Origin: Candidatus Tayloriibacteriota bacterium
GTDB lineage: Bacteria > Patescibacteriota > Minisyncoccia > Phycocordibacterales > PALSA-1337
Direction of reading: 5' to 3'
Assembly (NCBI GenBank): GCA_026395095.1
Contig: JAPLZI010000046.1
Span: 12,829 to 18,264, forward strand
DNA length: 5,436 nucleotides
The position numbers and the translations under genes are program-made. Numbering within the stretch: the first letter of the stretch is position 1; each line of letters opens with the position of its first letter. This document shows positions 1 to 3,259 of the stretch, one piece after another. The notes under the pieces are model-generated. The model was not told the origin of the DNA. It searched no databases and saw only the letters and a list, made by a program, of their open reading frames with translations.

Positions 1-960
1 TCCTCGGCATTTAACACACTTATCATTTGTTCCAGCACATTCCCTACAAATGACCCGGATCAGTCGTTGACTGACAATAAGCCGAATGGTCGCGGCAGTT
101 AGATAATCCGGTATGCCCATCTGCGATAAACGTAAAATGGTATCTATAGCACCAGTCGTATGCAATGTAGACAAAACCAGATGTCCTGTAAGCGCGGTGT
201 TGATGGCTGTATGAGCAGTTTCATTGTCGCGTATTTCCCCCACCATGATGACATCAGGGTCCTGGCGCAATGCCGATCGTAGGCCAGATGCAAAGGTGAC
301 ACCGTGCGATTGGCGAATATGGACATGTCTAACGCCAGGCACTTCATATTCGACTGGATCCTCTAGGGTCATGACCGATATGGGTTCAAGAGCCTTAAGA
401 CTGAGACACACTCGTAAAGTCGTCGTTTTGCCCGATCCAGTAGGTCCGGTAACCAGAATCAAGCCATTTGATGCGGCAAGTGCATTGCCGACAAGAGAAA
501 CATGCTCGGGTGTAAAGCCCAGTGATGCAAACGAGTCTTTTGCCATATTCGAGGAAGGCAGCAATCTTGCCACGGCATTCTCGCCCTGATATGTGGGCAT
601 GAATGAAATGCGAATGTTATAAAAAGTATCAGCCAGATTGATCCTAAATCGGCCATCCTGTGGAACAGAATGAAGATCAGTGCGAGCTCCGGAAAGGATC
701 TTTAGCCGAGCTATCACCTCCTCATGGAGCGACATGGGCAATGTTCCCATAGCTTCAAGCTGTCCATCTATCCTCATCCGCACCGAGATTCCTGTTATTC
801 TAGGATCAATATGAATATCCGACGCATTTAGTTGCGCAGCATGGAGAAGCACACCTTGGACTACATCGACGGCAGAAGAAGACAGATCGAAGTTCCAGGT
901 TTCAGCCGACCTAATGTCTGCAGGCCTAATATTTACTTTTTTATTAATTTTTTCTTCCAC
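1..960 (-). CDS. GspE/PilB-family secretion or type IV pilus assembly ATPase, 3' end beyond window
   Basis: Hexameric cytoplasmic ATPase that powers assembly of a type IV pilus or type II secretion pseudopilus. I translated 320 uninterrupted codons from a GTG at 960; the C-terminus lies beyond base 1. The N2 domain starts almost at once (LLHAAQLNASDIHIDP, residues 38-53). It is followed by Walker A GPTGSGKTTT (172-181), the Asp box TLEDPVEY (198-205), Walker B RQDPDVIMVGEIRD (232-245) and the His box TGHLVLSTLHT (258-268). A four-cysteine zinc site, CREC and CVKC (305-318), marks GspE/PilB rather than PilT. Full-length PilB/GspE carry about 150 more N-terminal residues (N1/MshEN domain), absent here because a TGA closes the frame upstream near 990. 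The cysteine pairs are only six residues apart, much closer than in typical GspE. GTG is the only plausible start; it has no Shine-Dalgarno and lies 7 bases after a TATGCT box. The family is certain, the exact system is not. Confidence 0.93.
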   Translation of the reverse strand, partial: MEEKINKKVNIRPADIRSAETWNFDLSSSAVDVVQGVLLHAAQLNASDIHIDPRITGISVRMRIDGQLEAMGTLPMSLHEEVIARLKILSGARTDLHSVPQDGRFRINLADTFYNIRISFMPTYQGENAVARLLPSSNMAKDSFASLGFTPEHVSLVGNALAASNGLILVTGPTGSGKTTTLRVCLSLKALEPISVMTLEDPVEYEVPGVRHVHIRQSHGVTFASGLRSALRQDPDVIMVGEIRDNETAHTAINTALTGHLVLSTLHTTGAIDTILRLSQMGIPDYLTAATIRLIVSQRLIRVICRECAGTNDKCVKCRG

Positions 961-966
961 ACGCGA

Positions 967-975
967 AGCATAACA
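967..975 (-). promoter_or_regulatory. Extended -10 promoter for the ATPase gene
   Basis: Reading leftward, TGT-TATGCT (975-967) fits an extended -10 box (TGN followed by TANNNT). The GTG start lies 7 bases after its last base, so the mRNA is probably leaderless. No -35 hexamer sits 16-18 bases upstream. Instead the edge of the 88-bp repeat array (983) is 10 bases from the hexamer. The same arrangement occurs left of the other two array copies. Confidence 0.55.
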
Positions 976-982
976 AAGGAGT

Positions 983-1070
983 GTTCAAATTTTGTTCAAA
1001 AAAAGTTCAAATTTTAATGAAGAAAAGTTCAAATTTTCGTGAATTTTTGTTCAAGAAATAATGAAGATTC
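983..1070. repeat. 88-bp control element copy 1: eight tandem 11-bp units
   Basis: Eight back-to-back 11-bp units start at 983, 994, 1005, 1016, 1027, 1038, 1049 and 1060. Units 1, 3 and 5 read GTTCAAATTTT; units 2 and 7 start GTTCAA; units 4 and 8 start AATGAAG; unit 6 is CGTGAATTTTT. Position 3 is always T and positions 5-6 always AA. The copy lies between the divergent ATPase and binding-protein genes. By my alignment it differs from copy 2 at 4 of 88 bases and from copy 3 at about 13. It is probably a multi-site activator or repressor binding region; the regulator is unknown. Confidence 0.9.
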
Positions 1071-1075
1071 CAATA

Positions 1076-1104
1076 TTGCATAAAAGTGGGCTGTTATATA
1101 TCAT
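1076..1104 (+). promoter_or_regulatory. Promoter of the substrate-binding protein gene
   Basis: TTGCAT (1076-1081), a 17-base spacer and TATCAT (1099-1104). The ATG at 1111 is 7 bases past the -10 box, which predicts a leaderless mRNA; there is no Shine-Dalgarno upstream of the ATG. The -35 box begins 5 bases after repeat copy 1 ends. Confidence 0.6.
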
Positions 1105-1110
1105 ATTGTC

Positions 1111-2190
1111 ATGAATAAAAAACTCGTTTGGACAGTAGTTATAATTATCGTTATCGTTTTAATCGTTATTTTAGGATTACGCTCGAAACAACAAATTACC
1201 TCAAGTGAAACTATAAAAATAGGCGCCATTTTGCCTCTTACGGGTGTACAAGCACAGGTTGGAGAAGGATTGAAGAACGCGTTATCACTTGGAGTTCAGG
1301 AATATAAGGGTGATTTGAAATTTGAACTAATTTTTGAGGATTGCGCTCTCGATCCAAAAACTGCTGTAAGTGTCGCCAGCAAGCTCATAAATATTGATAA
1401 GGTTGATGTGATCGTAGATGCGTACGCACCAATAGGCAATGCTGTGTCACCACTAACTGAAAAAGCCAAGGTACCGCACCTTGATATTGCTTTTGATCCT
1501 AATATCGCCAAGGGAGATTATAATTTTATTCATTTTACACCACCGTCAAGCGTTTCCGAGCTATTTATTAAAGAACTGATAAAGAGAAATATAAATAAGG
1601 TGGCAGTCTTGCGCGTAAATAATCAGGGTATTCAGTCCGTTTTCGATGAATTTAAAAGACAAGTTGCTTCTACTTCTATTAAAATAGTCGGCGATGAGGT
1701 TTTTCAGCCTGGTGAACGGGATTTCAGATCAAGAATAGCCAATCTAAAACAAACACGACCACAGTTATATGTGTTGTTATCTATATCTCCAGAACTAGAA
1801 ATTGCTATGGAACAACTCAAAAGTCTAGCCATTAATAACGTCAGCACGATGGTTTACTTTGAATTATCACCAAAAAGAGAGCTGTTCAATGATTTATGGT
1901 TTGTCGGCACACAACTTCCTATGGCTGGTTTTGTGGAAAGGTATGAAACTGTGTTTAAAAAACCTATAACCTTCGCCGTTCCCAACATGTATGACATTTT
2001 CAATTTAATTGCCTATGCCACTGAACATGCACAAACAAAAAATCGTGAAGGGATAAAGGACGAATTACTAAAAATTACGAGTTTCAATGGTGTTTTGGGA
2101 AATCTTCTAGTCAATCCTGAAGGTATAGTGATTTCTGGAGCACAATTAAAAATTATTAGGAACGGAAAAATAGAAGTTCTAGACGAATAA
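1111..2190 (+). CDS. Membrane-anchored branched-chain amino-acid-type (Peripla_BP_6) substrate-binding protein
   Basis: Predicted extracellular ligand-binding protein of the leucine/isoleucine/valine type (type I periplasmic fold), 359 residues. Residues 5-23 form one strongly hydrophobic segment after MNKK. No cysteine follows it, so this is a signal anchor rather than a lipoprotein signal. The binding fold opens with IKIGAILPLTG (35-45), the family hallmark, and continues with VIVDAYAPIGNAVSPL (100-115), where ligand contacts normally lie. The second lobe contains FVGTQLPMAGFVERY, and the protein ends in a hydrophilic tail. No permease or ATPase genes adjoin it, so it may be a receptor or scavenging protein rather than part of a local transporter; ligand unknown. 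Codon use (AAA, ATA, TTA, AGA) is far more AT-rich than in typA, which suggests foreign origin or relaxed selection. The ATG is supported by the anchor and by a -10 box 7 bases upstream. Confidence 0.88.
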   Translation: MNKKLVWTVVIIIVIVLIVILGLRSKQQITSSETIKIGAILPLTGVQAQVGEGLKNALSLGVQEYKGDLKFELIFEDCALDPKTAVSVASKLINIDKVDVIVDAYAPIGNAVSPLTEKAKVPHLDIAFDPNIAKGDYNFIHFTPPSSVSELFIKELIKRNINKVAVLRVNNQGIQSVFDEFKRQVASTSIKIVGDEVFQPGERDFRSRIANLKQTRPQLYVLLSISPELEIAMEQLKSLAINNVSTMVYFELSPKRELFNDLWFVGTQLPMAGFVERYETVFKKPITFAVPNMYDIFNLIAYATEHAQTKNREGIKDELLKITSFNGVLGNLLVNPEGIVISGAQLKIIRNGKIEVLDE

Positions 2191-2203
2191 AATGGTGTAG
2201 AAA

Positions 2204-2234
2204 CACAAAGACCCCTCTCGGGGTTTTTATGTGC
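2204..2234. terminator. Intrinsic terminator after the binding-protein gene, possibly bidirectional
   Basis: ACCCC-TCTC-GGGGT (2211-2224) followed by T residues to 2228, starting 14 bases after the binding-protein stop codon. Flanking CACA and TGTG can extend the stem. Read leftward, the same hairpin is followed by CTTTGTGTTT, a weaker U-tract, so it may also end the leftward tRNA-like transcript. Confidence 0.8.
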
Positions 2235-2322
2235 CGGTGGCATGGTGACTTGAACTCAAATCACCGCACTGGGCTCCAGATTGTCTGTATTACAGATAAT
2301 CATACAAATTGTACTAGTGCAG
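2233..2322. repeat. Cluster of inverted repeats, possible degenerate second tRNA
   Basis: Nested palindromes fill this stretch. GGTGACTT/AAATCACC (2244-2265) forms a hairpin with one mismatch on this strand and none, counting G-U pairs, on the other. GATTGTCTGT/ACAGATAATC (2278-2301) pairs with one G-U on the plus strand. CCGCACT (2264-2270) faces AGTGCAG (2316-2322). On the minus strand GAGTTCAAGTC resembles a T-loop and CTGG-AGC-CCAG a long variable arm, as in type II tRNAs, but no matching acceptor strand could be found nearby. Confidence 0.35.
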
Positions 2323-2350
2323 AATAGAAAGTCAATCTCCAAACTCATGA

Positions 2351-2419
2351 AGCCGGTTAAGGGATTCGAACCCCTAGTAAATTGGCTTAACAATGCCATC
2401 ACTGCGCCATGCAACCGGC
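2351..2419 (-). tRNA. tRNA-like gene or tRNA pseudogene, anticodon uncertain
   Basis: The 69-base minus-strand sequence has a perfect 7-bp acceptor stem (GCCGGTT/AACCGGC, discriminator T) and a canonical T arm: stem AGGGG/CCCTT, loop TTCGAAT. The middle is abnormal. The best anticodon arm is TGGC/GCCA with an eight-base loop ATTGTTAA, giving GTT (Asn). The alternative ATTG/CAAT with a six-base loop would suggest TAA (Leu). Only about 13 bases remain for the D arm, which cannot form a four-bp stem, although a CAGTGATGG stretch resembles a D loop. No CCA is encoded. It could be a D-arm-reduced tRNA, a decayed tRNA, or a tRNA mimic at the 5' end of a longer RNA. Transcription should start two bases before it, from the extended -10 beside repeat copy 2. 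Confidence 0.45.
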
Positions 2420-2427
2420 TTGCTGGA

Positions 2428-2436
2428 ATCGTAGCA
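2428..2436 (-). promoter_or_regulatory. Extended -10 promoter for the tRNA-like RNA
   Basis: Leftward TGC-TACGAT (2436-2428). The predicted start, 7 bases after the hexamer, is A2421, the first base of the 9-bp stem closing the tRNA-like fold. The TG dinucleotide is 8 bases from the edge of repeat copy 2, as at copy 1. There is no -35 box. Confidence 0.5.
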
Positions 2437-2443
2437 GAGAGGT

Positions 2444-2531
2444 GTTCAAATTTTGTTCAAAAAAAGTTCAAATTTTAATGAAGAAAAGATAAAATTTTCA
2501 TGAATTTTTGTTCAAGAAATAATGAAGATTT
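2444..2531. repeat. 88-bp control element copy 2: eight tandem 11-bp units
   Basis: Units start at 2444, 2455, 2466, 2477, 2488, 2499, 2510 and 2521. The copy matches copy 1 except for two bases in unit 5 (GATAAAATTTT), one in unit 6 and one in unit 8. Similarity to copy 1 continues to the right as TATTACATAAAA (2535-2546) against TATTGCATAAAA (1074-1085). It separates the leftward tRNA-like RNA from the rightward small RNA. Confidence 0.9.
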
Positions 2532-2551
2532 CGGTATTACATAAAAACATC

Positions 2552-2579
2552 TTGACAAAATCATTAGTTGGTCTAAACT
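2552..2579 (+). promoter_or_regulatory. Promoter of the compact small RNA
   Basis: Consensus -35 TTGACA (2552-2557), a 16-base spacer and TAAACT (2574-2579). The predicted +1 is A2586. The sequence between -10 and +1 (ACTGTC) closely matches ATTGTC at the binding-protein promoter. Confidence 0.6.
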
Positions 2580-2585
2580 ACTGTC

Positions 2586-2669
2586 ATGCCTGTCGGGAGC
2601 GAAAGCTCTGATCAACATTGTAGTTGATAACAGGCACAACAAAGGATCTCGCTTCATGCGGGATTTTTT
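2586..2669 (+). ncRNA. Predicted 84-nt small RNA: three-way junction plus terminator
   Basis: Bounded by a good promoter and an intrinsic terminator, with no credible protein between. Helix P1 pairs TGCCTGT (2587-2593) with ACAGGCA (2630-2636), seven perfect pairs. Inside it, P2 is GGAGC-GAAA-GCTCT (2596-2609), capped by a GNRA tetraloop. P3 is ATCAAC-ATTGTA-GTTGAT (2611-2628), six perfect pairs. Only CG, G and A separate the helices, so the molecule is a tight three-way junction. A short linker and the terminator hairpin follow. I do not recognise the family. The 3' end is convergent with, and overlaps, the last codons of the leftward possible nuclease gene, so an antisense or RNA-antitoxin role is conceivable. 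A 13-codon frame beginning at the same ATG ends at 2627 and is probably fortuitous. Confidence 0.6.
2646..2669 (+). terminator. Intrinsic terminator of the small RNA
   Basis: Stem ATCTCGC (2646-2652) with GCGGGAT (2658-2664), seven pairs including one G-U, loop TTCAT, and a run of six T to 2669. The hairpin overlaps the stop codon of the leftward gene (2656-2654). Read leftward it has only a weak T-rich tail but could still mark that gene's end. Confidence 0.8.
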
Positions 2670-3019
2670 GTTTGGCGCTCCATGATCGAAAAGAAATGCT
2701 TGTTACCATCTCCGACCTGGCGTACGACAACTCTCAAACGTTTACCGTCGATGATTTTATCGAGTGCCCAGTATTGGGTTATTTTTAGATCATAGCGGAT
2801 TACCTTACGGTATAGGATAGAAGCATTAGAATCAGCGATAATCCTTGGTGCATATTGAAGCAAGGCGAATCTTTTAGCCTGTTCGGCGTGCGATCGCTTT
2901 CTAGGTTTGCGTAGCAGATGCTTTAATCCGATTGCATTGAATCTAACCACCGCGTTGTTTAGGACAGGGCTAATGGTGTCAGGTATATCGTCATATTGTT
3001 TTTGTTCAAACCTAAACAC
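2654..3019 (-). CDS. Small protein, possible BECR-fold (PBECR-type) nuclease
   Basis: 121 codons from a GTG at 3019, the first codon after an in-frame TGA. A basic N-terminal half contains VVRFNAIGLKHLLRKPRKR (24-42) and LLQYAPRIIADSNASILYRKV (53-73). The second half reads QYWALDKIIDGKRLRVVVR (82-100), then GDGNKHFFSIM (103-113). An IDGK-basic-VVVR strand followed by a G-x-HFFS strand resembles the phage and polymorphic-toxin barnase/EndoU/colicin/RelE-like nuclease families, where H108, S111 and nearby lysine or arginine residues would be catalytic candidates. This is recognition by pattern and needs profile confirmation. There are no membrane segments or signal peptide. It would be made from a leaderless mRNA driven from repeat copy 3 and is convergent with the small RNA. 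No protein antitoxin gene is visible. Confidence 0.6.
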   Translation of the reverse strand: MFRFEQKQYDDIPDTISPVLNNAVVRFNAIGLKHLLRKPRKRSHAEQAKRFALLQYAPRIIADSNASILYRKVIRYDLKITQYWALDKIIDGKRLRVVVRQVGDGNKHFFSIMERQTKNPA

Positions 3020-3025
3020 TCATCC

Positions 3026-3034
3026 ACTCTATCA
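3026..3034 (-). promoter_or_regulatory. Extended -10 promoter for the possible nuclease gene
   Basis: Leftward TGA-TAGAGT (3034-3026). The GTG start at 3019 is 7 bases after the hexamer, as at the ATPase gene. The hexamer is 9 bases from the edge of repeat copy 3 and there is no -35 box. A match at a third copy strengthens all three leftward promoter calls. Confidence 0.5.
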
Positions 3035-3040
3035 CTTAAA

Positions 3041-3128
3041 GATAAAATTTTAGTGAAGAAAAGTTCAAGTTTTAATGAAGAAAAGTTCAAATCCGTATGA
3101 ATTTTTGTTCAAGAAATAATGAAGATTT
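3041..3128. repeat. 88-bp control element copy 3: eight tandem 11-bp units
   Basis: Units start at 3041, 3052, 3063, 3074, 3085, 3096, 3107 and 3118. This is the most diverged copy: unit 1 is GATAAAATTTT, unit 2 AGTGAAGAAAA and unit 5 GTTCAAATCCG. The total length and the 11-bp register are exactly kept, and units 4 and 7 are identical in all copies. It lies between the leftward possible nuclease gene and the typA leader. Confidence 0.85.
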
Positions 3129-3143
3129 CCACAATTATGCGGT

Positions 3144-3172
3144 TTGACACCCTACCCTTTTAATGCTTTACT
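3144..3172 (+). promoter_or_regulatory. Rightward promoter upstream of typA
   Basis: TTGACA (3144-3149), a 17-base spacer and TTTACT (3167-3172), a weak -10. The predicted start is near 3179, giving typA a leader of about 80 bases that opens with a terminator-like hairpin. A second, weaker typA promoter with CACAAT (3245-3250) is possible and would give an almost leaderless mRNA. Confidence 0.45.
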
Positions 3173-3181
3173 GTATGGACC

Positions 3182-3201
3182 CGGGCAATCCGCCCGTTTT
3201 T
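3182..3201 (+). terminator. Terminator-like hairpin at the start of the typA leader
   Basis: CGGGC-AATCC-GCCCG followed by TTTTT (3182-3201). It lies only a few bases after the predicted start from the promoter beside repeat copy 3. It could be an attenuator, a 5' stabilising hairpin, or a block keeping that promoter from reading into typA. Confidence 0.5.
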
Positions 3202-3259
3202 CATTCGCTGCTTTGTAAACACATTGCGGCCACTCACCAGCATTCACAATTTTAATTTT

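Larger units (their letters stand above)
2205..2421 (-). ncRNA. Predicted structured leftward RNA with tRNA-like 5' domain
   Basis: There is no convincing coding sequence between 2191 and 2443. A leftward extended -10 box (2436-2428) predicts a transcript starting at A2421, exactly at the base of the stem AAGCCGGTT/AACCGGCTT. The first 70 bases are tRNA-like (separate entry). The remainder can form CTGG-AGC-CCAG, a pairing of CTGCACT with AGTGCGG, and a GGTGATTT/AAGTCACC hairpin enclosing GAGTTC. Near the 3' end, CCATGCCACCGGC (2245-2233) is complementary to the RNA's own 5' GCCGGTTGCATGG (2419-2407) at 12 of 13 positions and competes with the acceptor-like stem. It could be a bistable regulatory RNA or the remains of two tRNA genes. 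The RNA's existence is inferred, not shown. Confidence 0.35.

Noticed and set aside
832..1017. Plus-strand frame of 61 codons over the ATPase start and repeat copy 1
   Set aside because: It is antisense to the conserved N2 domain of the ATPase and its end is repeat sequence; no family features.
983..1070. CRISPR array
   Set aside because: Units are contiguous 11-mers with no unique spacers and no cas genes.
2244..2322. A second complete tRNA on the minus strand
   Set aside because: A T-loop-like GTTCAAG and a variable-arm-like hairpin exist, but no 5' acceptor strand matches and the T stem fails in the normal register.
2586..2627. 13-codon leaderless peptide at the small RNA start
   Set aside because: The sequence is fully explained by base-paired stems; the peptide has no recognisable features.
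2281..2657. Frames at 2281-2478 (+) and 2475-2657 (-)
   Set aside because: They run through the tRNA-like region, the tandem array and the small RNA; their residues are translated repeats with no independent support.
3004..3009. Lone GTTCAA near the start of the possible nuclease gene
   Set aside because: It is 37 bases from copy 3, out of the 11-bp register, and inside coding sequence; single matches are expected by chance.
983..3128. Insertion sequence or composite transposon bounded by the 88-bp copies
   Set aside because: No transposase or integrase frame, no terminal inverted repeats and no target duplications are visible; the copies sit at promoters.
3224..3259. Upstream TTG start adding 12 residues to TypA
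   Set aside because: Family proteins start at the position of the ATG at 3260, and the extension overlaps possible promoter sequence.
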